Source: Xylocopa sonorina (Eukaryota > Arthropoda > Insecta > Hymenoptera > Apidae). From it: 64,000 bases of DNA. The notes under the pieces were generated by a model. That model ran no database searches and had not been told where the DNA came from. It saw nothing but the letters and a program-made list of their open reading frames with translations. The stretch lies in contig NW_027490098.1 of assembly GCF_050948175.1 (NCBI RefSeq), positions 1,798,001-1,862,000 of the forward strand, in the 5' to 3' direction. Both the position numbers and the translations under genes were made by a program. Positions 13,880 through 24,344 of this stretch are shown here, piece by piece (the stretch's first letter is position 1; the number at the start of each line of letters is the position of its first letter).

Positions 13880-14925
13880 GATACGTAGACATCTGCAAAC
13901 GCTATTTCTTTGCAAGGAAGTGTCGCATTTACATTCATTTGAAGTGTAGACGAGGAATACATGACTCTTCGCAAATCATATTATATCTTACCATAAAACA
14001 TAGAAATGAGATGCGATATCACGTTTTAAGAAGCATTAGAAATCTATTGCTACGATACGTAGACATCTGCGCACGCTATTTCCTTGCAAGGAAGTGTCGC
14101 ATTTACATTCATTTGAAGTGTAGACGAGGAATACATATCACTTCGCAAATCATATTATATCTTACCATGAAACATAGAAATGAGATGCGATATCGCGTTT
14201 TAAGAAGCATTAGAAATCTATTGCTACGATACGTAGACATCTGCAAACGCTATTTCTTTGCAAGGAAGTGTCGCATTTACATTCATTTGAAGTGTAGACG
14301 AGGAATACATGACTCTTCGCAAATCATATTATATCTTACCATAAAACATAGAAATGAGATGCGATATCACGTTTTAAGAAGCATTAGAAATCTATTGCTA
14401 CGATACGTAGACATCTGCGCACGCTATTTCCTTGCAAGGAAGTGTCGCATTTACATTCATTTGAAGTGTAGACGAGGAATACATATCACTTCGCAAATCA
14501 TATTATATCTTACCATGAAACATAGAAATGAGATGCGATATCGCGTTTTAAGAAGCATTAGAAATCTATTGCTACGATACGTAGACATCTGCAAACGCTA
14601 TTTCTTTGCAAGGAAGTGTCGCATTTACATTCATTTGAAGTGTAGACGAGGAATACATGACTCTTCGCAAATCATATTATATCTTACCATAAAACATAGA
14701 AATGAGATGCGATATCACGTTTTAAGAAGCATTAGAAATCTATTGCTACGATACGTAGACATCTGCGCACGCTACTTCCTTGCAAGGAAGTGTCGCATTT
14801 ACATTCATTTGAAGTGTAGACGAGGAATACATAACACTTCGCAAATCATATTATATCTTACCATGAAACATAGAAATGAGATGCGATATCGCGTTTTAAG
14901 GATCATAAGAACTCTATTGCTACGA
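13880..14925 (+). repeat. Three-copy dimer (348-bp) inside the longest open satellite frame
   Basis: A pair of monomers is repeated three times. The marker CTGCGCACGCTA occurs near 14,067, 14,415 and 14,763, exactly 348 bp apart. Each pair also carries CATGACTCTTCGC, TTACCATAAAACATAG and ATATCACGTTTTAAG. The copies are nearly identical, which suggests recent amplification. The pairs lie inside the 13,351-15,369 run of 672 codons without a stop, whose length depends on this amplification of stop-free monomers. Confidence 0.9.
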
Positions 14926-16249
14926 TACGTAGACATCTGCAAACGCTATTTCCATGCAAGGAAGTGTCGCATTTACATTCATTTGAAGTGTAGACGAGGA
15001 ATACATGACACTTCGCAAATCATATTATATCTTACCATGAAACATAGAAATGAGATGCGATATCGCGTTTTAAGAAGCATTAGAAATCTATTGCTACGAT
15101 ACGTAGACATCTGCAAACGCTATTTCCTTGCGAGGAAGTGTCGCATTTACATTCATTTGAAGTGTAGACGAGGAATACATGACACATCGCAAATCATATT
15201 ATATCTTACCATGAAACGTAGTAATGAGATGCGATATCGCGTTTTAAGAATCATAAGAACTCTATTGCTACGGTACGTAGATAACTGCAAACGCTATTTC
15301 CTTGCAAGCAAGTGTCGCATTTACATTCATTTGAAGTGTAGACGAGGAATACATAACACTTCGCAATGAATATTATGTCTTACCATGAAACATAGATATG
15401 AGATGCAATATCTCGTTTTAAGAAGCATTAGAACTCTATTGCTACGATACGTAGACATCTGCAAACGCTATTTCTTTGCAAGGAAGTGTCGCATTTACAT
15501 TCATTTGAAGTGTAGACGAGGAATACATGACACTCCGCAAATCATATTATATCTTACCATGAAACATAGAAATGAGATGCGATATCGCGTTTTAAGAAGC
15601 ATTAGAAATCTATTGCTACGATACGTAGACATCTGCAAACGCTATTTCCTTGCGAGGAAGTGTCGCATTTACATTCATTTGAAGTGTAGACGAGGAATAC
15701 ATGACACTTCGCAAATCATATTATATCTTACCATGAAACATAGAAATGAGATGCGTTATCGCGTTTTAAGAATCATAAGAACTCCATTGCTACGATACGT
15801 AGACATCTGCAAACGCTATTTCCATGCAAGGAAGTGTCGCCTTTACATTCATTTGAAGTGTAGACGAGGTATACATAACACTTCGCAATGAATATTATAT
15901 CTTACCATGAAACATAGATATGAGATGCAATATCTCGTTTCAAGAAGCATTTGAACTCTATTGCTTCGATACGTAGACATCTGCAAACGCTATTTCCTTG
16001 CAAGGAAGTGTCGCATTTACATTCATTTGAAGTGTAGACGAGGAATACATAACACTTCGCAATGAATATTATATCTTACCATGAAACATAGATATGAGAT
16101 GCAATATCTCGTTTTAAGAAGCACTTGAACTCTATTGCTTCGATACGTAGACATCTGCAAACGCTATTTCCATGCAAGGAAGTGTCGCATTTACATTCAT
16201 TTGAAGTGTAGACGAGGAATACATAACACTTCGCAAATCATATAATATC

Positions 16250-18115
16250 TCACCATGAAACAGAAATGAGATGCGATATCGCGTTTTAAGAAGCATTAGA
16301 AATCTATTGCTACGATACGTAGACATCTGCAAACGCTATTTCCTTGCGAGGAAGTGTCGCATTTACATTCATTTGAAGTGTAGACGAGGAATACATGACA
16401 CTTCGCAAATCATATAATATCTCACCATGAAACATAGAAATGAGATGCGATATCGCGTTTTAAGAAGCATTAGAAATCTATTGCTACGATACGTAGACAT
16501 CTGCAAACGCTATTTCCTTGCGAGGAAGTGTCGCATTTACATTCATTTGAAGTGTAGACGAGGAATACATGACACTTCGCAAATCATATTATATCTTACC
16601 ATGAAACATAGAAATGAGATGCGACATCGAGTTTTAAGAATCATAAGAACTCTATTGCTACGATACGTAGATAACTGCAAACACTATTTCCTTGCAAGGA
16701 AGTGTCGCATTTACATTCATTTGAAGTGTAGACGAGGAATACATAACACTTCGCAATGAATATTGTATCTTGCCATGAAACATAGATATGAGATGCAATA
16801 TCTCGTTTTAAGAAGCATTTGAACTCTATTGCTTCGATACGTAGTAGGCATCTGCAGACGCTATTTCCTTGCAAGGAAGTGTCGCATTTACATTCATTTG
16901 AAGTGTAGACGAGGAATCCATGACACTTCGCAAATCATATTATATCTTACCATGAAACATAGAAATGAGATGCGATATCGCGTTTTAAGAAGCATTAGAA
17001 ATCTATTGCTACGATACGTAGACATCTGCAAACGCTACTTCCATGCAAGGAAGTGTCGCATTTACATTCATTTGAAGTGTAGACGAGGAATACATGACAC
17101 TTCGCAAATCATATAATATCTCACCATGAAACATAGAAATGAGATGCGATATCGCGTTTTAAGAAGCATTAGAAATCTATTGCTACGATACGTAGACATC
17201 TGCAAACGCTATTTCCTTGCGAGGAAGTGTCGCATTTACATTCATTTGAAGTGTAGACGAGGAATACATGACACTTCGCAAATCATATTATATCTTACCA
17301 TGAAACATAGAAATGAGATGCGACATCGAGTTTTAAGAATCATAAGAACTCTATTGCTACGATACGTAGATAACTGCAAACACTATTTCCTTGCAAGGAA
17401 GTGTCGCATTTACATTAAGTTGAAGTGTAGACGAGGAATACATAACACTTCGCAATGAATATTGTATCTTGCCATGAAACATAGAAATGAGATGCGATAT
17501 CGCGTTTTAAGAAGCATTAGAAATCTATTGCTACGATACGTAGACATCTGCAAACGCTATTTCCATGCAAGGAAGTGTCGCATTTACATTCATTTGAAGT
17601 GTAGACGAGGAATACATGACACTTCGCAAATCATATAATATCTCACCATGAAACATAGAAATGAGATGCGATATCGCGTTTTAAGAAGCATTAGAAATCT
17701 ATTGCTACGATACGTAGACATCTGCAAACGCTATTTCCTTGCGAGGAAGTGTCGCATTTACATTCATTTGAAGTGTAGACGAGGAATACATGACACTTCG
17801 CAAATCATATTATATCTTACCATGAAACATAGAAATGAGATGCGACATCGAGTTTTAAGAATCATAAGAACTCTATTGCTACGATACGTAGATAACTGCA
17901 AACACTATTTCCTTGCAAGGAAGTGTCGCATTTACATTCATTTGAAGTGTAGACGAGGAATACATAACACTTCGCAATGAATATTGTATCTTGCCATGAA
18001 ACATAGATATGAGATGCAATATCTCGTTTTAAGAAGCATTTGAACTCTATTGCTTCGATACGTAGTAGGCATCTGCAGACGCTATTTCCTTGCAAGGAAG
18101 TGTCGCATTTACATT
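16250..18115 (+). repeat. Trimer and heptamer-plus-3 higher-order repeats
   Basis: Monomer pairs with the AGATGCGACATCGAG variant recur, starting near 16,427, 17,126 and 17,648; the last two are 522 bp (three monomers) apart. The class B junction with a 3-bp insertion, CGTAGTAGGCATCTGCAGACG, occurs near 16,839 and 18,060, 1,221 bp apart (seven monomers plus the 3-bp insertion). Confidence 0.75.
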
Positions 18116-20429
18116 CATTTGAAGTGTAGACGAGTAATCCATGACACTTCGCAAATCATATTATATCTTACCATGAAACATAGAAATGAGATGCGATATC
18201 GCGTTTTAAGAATCATAAGAACTCTATTGCTACGGTACGTAGATAACTGCAAACACTATTTCCTTGCAAGGAAGTGTCGCATTTACATTCATTTGAAGTG
18301 TAGACGAGGAATACATGACACTCCGCAAATCATATTATATCTTACCATGAAACATATAAATGAGATGCGATATCGCGTTTTAAGAAGCATTAGAAATCTA
18401 TTGCTACGATACGTAGACATCTGCAAACGCTATTTCCTTGCGAGGAAGTGTCGCATTTACATTCATTTGAAGTGTAGACGAGGAATACATGACACTTCGC
18501 AAATCATATTATATCTTACCATGAAACATAGAAATGAGATGCGATATCGCGTTTTAAGAATCATAAGAACTCCATTGCTACGATACGTAGACATCTGCAA
18601 ACGCTATTTCCATGCATGGAAGTGTCGCATATACATTCACTTGAAGTGTAGACGAGGAATACATAACACTTCGCAATGAATATTATATCTTACCATGAAC
18701 CATAGATATGAGATGCAATATCTCGTTTTAAGAAGCATTTGAACTCTATTGCTTCGATACGTAGACATCTGCAAACGCTATTTCCTTGCAAGGAAGTGTC
18801 GCATTTACATTCATTTGAAGTGTAGACGAGGAATACATAACACTTCGCAATGAATATTATATCTTACCATGAAACATAGATATGAGATGCAATATCTCGT
18901 TTTAAGAAGCACTTGAACCCTATTGCTTCGATACGTAGACATCTGCAAACGCTATTTCCGTGCAAGGAAGTGTCGCATTTACATTCATTTGGAGTGTAGA
19001 CGAGGAATACATAACACTTCGCAAATCATATAATATCTCACCATGAAACATAGAAATGAGGTGCGATATCGCGTTTTAAGAAGCATTAGAACTCTATTGC
19101 TACGATACGTAGGCATCTGCAAACGCTATTTCTTCGCAAGGAAGTGTCGCATTTACATTCATTTGAAGTGTAGACGAGGAATAAATGACACTTCGCATAT
19201 CATATTATATCTTACCATGAAACATAGAAATGAGATGCGATATCGCGTTTTAAGGAGCATTAGAAATCTATTGCTACGATACGTAGACATCTGCAAACGC
19301 TATTTCCTTGCGAGGAAGTGACGCATTTACATTCATTTGAAGTGTAGACGAGGAATACATGACACTTCGCAAATCATATTATATCTTACCATGAAACATA
19401 GAAATGAGATGCGATATCGCGTTTTAAGAATCATAAGAACTCTATTGCTACGATACGTAGATAACTGCAAACACTATTTCCTTGCAAGGAAGTGTCGCAT
19501 TTACATTCATTTGAAGTGTAGACGAGGAATACATAACACTTTGCAATGAATATTATATCTTACCATGAAACATAGATATGAGATGCAATATCTCGTTTTA
19601 AGAAGCATTTGAACTCTATTGCTTCGATACGTAGACATCTGCAGACGCTATTTCCTTGCAACGAAGTGTCGCATTTACATTCATTTGAAGTGTAGACGAG
19701 GAATCCATGACACTTCGCAAATCATATTATATCTTACCATGAAACATAGAAATGAGATGCGATATCGCGTTTTAAGAAGCATTAGAAATCTATTGCTACG
19801 ATACGTAGACATCTGCAAACGCTATTTCCTAGCGAGGAAGTGTCGCATTTACATTCATTTGAAGTGTAGACGAGGAATACATGGCACTTCGCAAATCATA
19901 TTATATCTTACCAAGAAACATAGAAATGAGATGCGATATCGCGTTTTAAGAATCATAAGAACTCTATTGCTACGATACGTAGATAATTGCAAACACTATT
20001 TCCTTGCAAGGAAGTGTCGCGTTTACATTCATTTGAAGTGTAGACGAGGAATACATAACACTTCGCAATGAATATTATATCTTACCATGAAACATAGATA
20101 TGAGATGCAATATCTCGTTTTAAGAAGCACTTGAACTCTATTGCTTCGATACGTAGACATCTGCAAACGCTATTTCCATGCAAGGAAGTGTCGCATTTAC
20201 ATTCATTTGAAGTGTAGACGAGGAATACATAACACTTCGCAAATCATATTATATCTCACCATGAAACATAGAAATGAGATGCGATATCGCGTTTTAAGAA
20301 GCATTAGAACTCTATTGCTACGATACGTAGACATCTGCAAACGCTATTTCTTTGCAAGGAAGTGTCGCATTTACATTCATTTGACGTGTAGACGAGGAAT
20401 ACATAACACTTCGCAATGAATATTATATT

Positions 20430-20720
20430 GTAACGTCAGGCGTACCGCCTGCCACACTCCGGCGTCCACCTCATCATCCCCAGCATCCGTATCCGGAGCC
20501 CCTGCACACGGGCCACCCGCCGACTCGCCGTCCCTACAGAAGGAGACAAAGGTACGAGAGGGAAGAAGGATGCAGCATGCCGCGCCCACGCGCGGTCTCC
20601 ACACACGAGGGGGAGGACTTCACCCCGTATTACGAGGGCGAGGAGCCCTCCGACACGTACTGGGTCGAATCCCCAGCGATCACGAAGCCCTATACGTACT
20701 TCTCGTACATGTGGGACTAG
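20430..20720 (+). pseudogene. Open frame from insert edge, possible C-terminal tail of an element protein
   Basis: The frame GTA ACG TCA... is open from the first bases of the insert to a TAG at 20,718-20,720, 96 codons. An internal ATG at 20,577 would give 47 residues. The first half is rich in Pro, His and Arg (including GHPPTRRPYRRRQRYERE). The second half is acidic and Tyr/Trp-rich, ending TYFSYMWD. In some LTR retrotransposons the last ORF ends inside the 3' LTR, which would explain a frame that is open at the LTR edge. That is inference: I recognise no domain. Upstream of the insert the frame would run into satellite, so here it is at best a severed tail with no start of its own. Confidence 0.35.
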
Positions 20721-20740
20721 AATAAGCACACTACTCACAT

Positions 20741-20799
20741 TTGTACACACACACCAACACACACCTAGATTTAAGTAAATATATGTATATATTTTATTC
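20741..20799 (+). promoter_or_regulatory. CA-rich run and TATA-like AT-rich patch in the insert
   Basis: A short CA-rich run (about 20,742-20,764) is followed by an AT-rich stretch (about 20,770-20,799) containing TATATATT at 20,786-20,793. It separates the possible coding tail from the GC-rich block, about 0.35 kb from the TG end, where the U3 promoter of an LTR would be expected. There is no experimental support, and I did not find a clear AATAAA polyadenylation signal in the insert. Confidence 0.3.
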
Positions 20800-20873
20800 A
20801 TGCACGGCTATGTTCCGTGCACTCGCGCGCACACTCGACGCTCGCGGCTCACGCTTAACGCGTGCCGCGCCCC

Positions 20874-20959
20874 ACTCCGAACGGCCGCCCCACCACGAGG
20901 GCCGAGCGGCCGCCCTACTCCGACCGTCCGCCCCACCGCGAGGGCCCAGCGACTCGCGC
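20874..20959 (+). repeat. 43-bp tandem duplication in the GC-rich block
   Basis: Two adjacent imperfect copies start with ACTCCGA at 20,874 and 20,917. Both contain CCGCCCCACC followed by CGAGGGCC. They lie in a CpG-dense block (about 20,815-21,000) that is sharply different in composition from the satellite. Long frames here on both strands are expected from the base composition, and I do not call them genes. Confidence 0.7.
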
Positions 20960-21010
20960 GCCGCGCGACCCGAGGAGGTCGCGGACGCGAGATCCGAGAG
21001 TCAGTTCGTA

Positions 21011-21145
21011 TCTCACCTCCGAACCGGAGAGTTCCCATCTCATCTCCGAACCGGAGAGTTGCTAACTCATCTCCGAACTGGAGAGTTCCCATCTCATCTC
21101 CGAACCGAGGAGTTCTCATCCAGCATCCGAACGATGCACTTCCGA
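21011..21145 (+). repeat. 27-bp tandem repeat, four clear copies and one decayed
   Basis: Units begin at 21,011, 21,038, 21,065, 21,092 and 21,119. The core CTCATCTCCGAACCGGAGAG contains the hairpin-forming CTCCG-AAC-CGGAG. Copy 3 has a mismatch in the stem (GAACTGGAG), copy 4 has CCGAGGAG, and copy 5 keeps only ATCCGAAC. 27 is a multiple of three, so the repeat reads as a repeated nine-residue peptide in more than one frame, but there is no independent sign of coding. Confidence 0.9.
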
Positions 21146-21449
21146 TCCGAGCAATAGGCTCATTCGCAACGAGCAATTAGCTCTAGTGCATTCGTCTCTA
21201 TCCATACTCCCATAGCGGAGTCCATTCGATACTTATACTATTTCTAATTCTCATTGTAATCGTTAGTCAGTAACTTAGAATTTAGTCAAGTGTATTTAGT
21301 ATAGTGAAATCATAGAATATAGTTTATTTTTACCAGATTCAAAGTATCTTTATTCGAGTTCAAATATAATTCCATAATTCTAATCCACGGGTACGCTCGC
21401 GATTATTCTATTTCTATATCTCATCTGCGATAGTCTTGAGGCTCGACGA
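21146..21449. other. AT-rich middle of the insert, no gene seen
   Basis: Composition switches to AT-rich after the 27-bp repeats. The stretch has frequent stops in all frames, no recognisable RNA gene and no satellite sequence. In an LTR it would be transcribed, non-coding R/U5 sequence, but no boundary can be placed from sequence alone. Confidence 0.5.
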
Positions 21450-21552
21450 CTAGAGCGAACCAGCGCTTAGTTGCTCCATCCTCACTTCTACCGTGTACAG
21501 AATATCTTGCGCCCAGGTCGATCCCGGTAAGCTAGAGCGAACCAACGCTTAG
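21450..21552 (+). repeat. 21-bp direct repeat pair, 82 bp apart
   Basis: CTAGAGCGAACCAGCGCTTAG at 21,450-21,470 recurs at 21,532-21,552 as CTAGAGCGAACCAACGCTTA plus G, with one mismatch. The unit includes the short palindrome AGCGCT in the first copy only. Function unknown. Confidence 0.85.
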
Positions 21553-21925
21553 CCGCGCCGTACTCCACCGAAGTTCAAGTATTCTCGATAAACCTTGCAC
21601 CTCCGACAAAGCGTACACGACGCGCGGGGAGGAGAGAGTTTATTTGTCGTCTCGCTCGGGAATACGTGGGTGATGCACCAGAATATTCAATTTCCTGCGT
21701 TCGAGTCCTGGTTCCTGTGAAGGAGGTTTCCTTCGCCGCACGACCCGTACGAGTCGCCAATCGTCAGGGCCAAACGCCGATACCTGCCAGCCGGAGTCAA
21801 CCCGCCTGGACGCTTATTCCCGTAGACGTACCTCCGTTCCAGCCGTACGCCGCCGCCATCCCGGTTGCGGATCCAAGGCGCTCCAGGTACCTGGAAAGAG
21901 AAATCAGACAGCAGAATCAAGCCTT

Positions 21926-21937
21926 CGCAAGGTAAGT
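21926..21937 (+). promoter_or_regulatory. Consensus 5' splice donor near the 3' end of the insert
   Basis: CGCAAG|GTAAGT, with the exon-intron boundary after 21,931, matches the general eukaryotic donor consensus closely. A frame with ATG at 21,666 runs 89 codons and terminates in the TAA of this GTAAGT, so splicing here would keep that frame open into a downstream exon. In an intact element this could be a leader donor, but no matching acceptor is present because satellite follows 132 bp later. Function is inference. Confidence 0.35.
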
Positions 21938-24344
21938 TTAGTGTTAATTACCGTCTTATCGAGTCCGAAACGCCAACGAACCCGGTCCGGACGCAATTCG
22001 CGTTATTTTCGGGAACGGTTACGACTTTGTGCCACCGTTGCGAGCGCAACCGCACCTCGGGACGTGACAATGGTAAGATATAATATGATTTGCGAAGTGT
22101 TATGTATTCCTCGTCTACACTTCAAATGAATGGAAATGCGACACTTCCTTGCAAAGAAATAGCGTTTGCAGATGTCTACGTATCGTAGCAATAGTTTTCT
22201 AATGCTTCTTAAAACGCGATATCGCATCTCATTTCTATGTTTCATGGCAAGATATAATATGATTTGCGAAGTGTCATGTATTCCTCGTCTACACTTCAAC
22301 TGAATGTGTATGCGACACTTCCTCGCTAGGAAATAGCGTTTGCAGATGTCTACGTATCGTAGCAATAGAGTTCTTATGATCCTTAAAACGCGATATCGCA
22401 TCTCATTTCTATGTTTTATGGTAAGATATAATATGATTTGCGAAGTGTTATGCATTCCTCGTCTACGATTCAAATGAACGTAAATGCGACACTTCCTTGC
22501 AAGGAAATAGCGTTTGCAGATGTCTACCCATCGTAGCAATAGAGTTCTAATGCTTCTTAAAACGCGATATCGCATCTCATTTCTATGTTTCATGGTAAGA
22601 TATAATATTCATTGCGAAGTGTTATGTATTCCTCGTCTACGATTCAAATGAACGTAAATGCGACACTTCCTTGCATGGAAATAGCGTTTGCAGATTTCTA
22701 CGTATCGTAGCAATGGAGTTCTTATGATTCTTAAAACGCGATATCGCATCTCATTTCTATGTTTCATGGTAAGATATAATATGATTTGCGAAGTGTTATG
22801 TATTCCTCGCCTACACTTCAAATGAATGTAAATGCGACACTTCCTTGCATGGAAATAGCGTTTGCAGATGTCTACGTATCGTAGCAATAGGGTTCTAATG
22901 CTTCTTAAAACGCGATATCGCATCTCATTTCTATGTTTCATCGTAAGATATAATATGATTTGCGAAGTGTTATGTATTCCTCGTCTACACTTCAAATGAA
23001 TGTAATTGCGACACTTCCTAGCAAGGAAATAGCGTTTGCAGATGTCTACGTATCGTAGCAATAGATTTCTAATGCTTCCTAAAACGCGATATCGCAGCTC
23101 ATTTCTATGCTTCATGGCAAGATATAATATGATCTGCGAAGTGTTATGCATTCCTCGTCTACGATTCAAATGAATGTAAATGCGACACTTCCTTGCTAGG
23201 AAATAGCGTCTGCAGATGTATAGGTACCGTAGCAATAGAGTTCAAATGCTTCTTAAAACGAGATATTGCATCTCATATCTATGTTTCATGGTAAGATGTA
23301 ATATGATATGCGAAGTGTTATATAATCCTCGTCTACACTTCAAATGAATGTAAATGCGACACTTCCTTGCATGGAAATAGCGTTTGCAGATGTCTACGTA
23401 TCGTAGCAATGGTGTTCTTATGATTCTTAAAACGCGATATCGCATCTCATTTCTATGTTTCATCGTAAGATGTAATATGATTTGCGAAGTGTTATGTATT
23501 CCTCGTCTACACTTCAAATGAATGTAATTGCGACACTTCCTAGCAAGGAAATAGCGTTTGCAGATGTCTACGTATCGTAGCAAAAGATTTCTAATGCTTC
23601 TTAAAACGCGATATCGCATCTCATTTCTATGTTTCATCGTAAGATATAATATGATTTGCGAAGTGTTATGTATTCCTCGTCTACACTTCAAATGAATGTA
23701 AATGCGACACTTCCTTGCATGGAAATAGCGTTTGCAGATGTCTACGTATCGTAGCAATGGAGCTCTTATGATTCTTAAAACGCGATATCGCATCTCATTT
23801 CTATGTTTCATGGTAAGATATAATATGATTTGCGAAGTGTCATGTATTCCTCGTCTACACTTCAAATGAATGTAAATGCGACACTTCCTTGCTAGGAAAT
23901 AGCGTCTGCAGATGTATAGGTACCGTAGCAATAGAGTTCAAATGCTTCTTAAAACGAGATATTGCATCTCATATCTATGTTTCATGGTAAGATATAATAT
24001 GATTTGCGAAGTGTTATGTATTCCTCGTCTACACTTCAAATGAATGTAAATGCGACACTTCCTTGCTAGCAAATAGCGTCTGCAGATGTCTAGGTACCGT
24101 AGCAATAGAATTCAAATGCTTCTTAAAACGCGATATCGCATCTCATTTCTATGTTTCATGGTAAGATATAACATGATTTGCGAAGTGTCATGTATTCCTC
24201 GTCTACACTTCAAATGAATGTAAATGCGACACTTCCTCGCAAGGAAATAGCGTTTGCAGATGTCTACGTATCGTAGCAAAAGATTTCTAATGCTTCTTAA
24301 AACGCGATATCGCATCTCATTTCTATGTTTCATGGTAAGATATA

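Larger units (their letters stand above)
1..20428 (+). repeat. Left satellite array, 174-bp monomer, forward orientation
   Basis: Head-to-tail tandem array of about 117 monomers. The landmark GTCGCATTTACATTCATTTG recurs every 174 bp from position 1, with small indels in a few units. Counting a common (class A) monomer from its ATGAAACATAG, dyad motifs lie at about 21-30 (GCGATATCGC), 58-70 (CTACGATACGTAG) and 88-101 (TTCCTTGCAAGGAA). An 8-bp inverted pair GAAGTGTC/GACACTTC lies at about 99-106 and 145-152. Class B monomers, scattered through the array, carry GCAATATCTC, GCATTTGAAC and CAATGAATA at the corresponding places. One of six frames is open across class A units (58 codons, basic, Arg-rich) and is broken by recurrent stops in class B. 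No promoter, gene or RNA was recognised. The array runs off the left edge of the window and stops abruptly at the insert. Confidence 0.98.
20429..22069 (+). mobile_element. Solo LTR-like insert at the array orientation switch
   Basis: A 1,641-bp non-satellite segment bounded exactly by satellite on both sides. It begins TGTAACGTC and ends GACGTGACA, so it has the TG...CA ends usual for retrotransposon LTRs, inside a 9-bp imperfect inverted repeat with one mismatch. Within it, left to right: a 96-codon open frame from the 5' edge, a CA-repeat and AT-rich TATA-like patch, a very GC-rich block with a 43-bp duplication, 27-bp tandem repeats, an AT-rich stretch, a 21-bp spaced repeat, and a consensus splice donor near the 3' end. 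No primer-binding site, gag, pol or second LTR follows: satellite resumes at once. I infer a solo LTR, probably of the Gypsy or a related superfamily, but no diagnostic protein domain is present. A non-autonomous element with short terminal inverted repeats is the alternative. Confidence 0.65.

Noticed and set aside
18..20419. Dozens of forward open frames in the left array as protein-coding genes
   Set aside because: All are phases of the same 174-bp satellite. They start at arbitrary monomers, stop wherever a class B or CATATAATATC unit occurs, lack gene-like flanks, and are interrupted by 1- and 2-bp indels. They reflect repeat length divisible by three.
1..20428. CRISPR array
   Set aside because: The repeat is contiguous with no unique spacers, and the unit is far longer than CRISPR repeats.
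20377..21176. Overlapping long frames on both strands in the GC-rich part of the insert (for example 20,741-21,157 forward and 20,808-21,176 reverse)
   Set aside because: They overlap each other in several frames in GC-rich, internally repeated DNA, where stops are rare by composition. No domain or start context favours any one.
21699..21708. GTTCGAGTCC, resembling a tRNA B box
   Set aside because: No paired T-stem around it and no A box or acceptor stem upstream, so neither a tRNA nor a tRNA-derived SINE is supported.
20429..22069. Simple insertion of the element into a continuous satellite array
   Set aside because: Flanks are in opposite orientation and there is no target-site duplication, so a single insertion into one array cannot explain the junctions.
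20429..22069. DNA transposon with 9-bp terminal inverted repeats
   Set aside because: TGTAACGTC/GACGTGACA does form an 8-of-9 inverted repeat, but no transposase, no longer inverted terminus and no target duplication are seen. TG...CA ends plus TATA-like and donor signals fit an LTR better. Not fully excluded.
20429..22069. AATAAA polyadenylation signal in the insert
   Set aside because: Only near forms such as AATAAG and AATAGG were seen; none was convincing.
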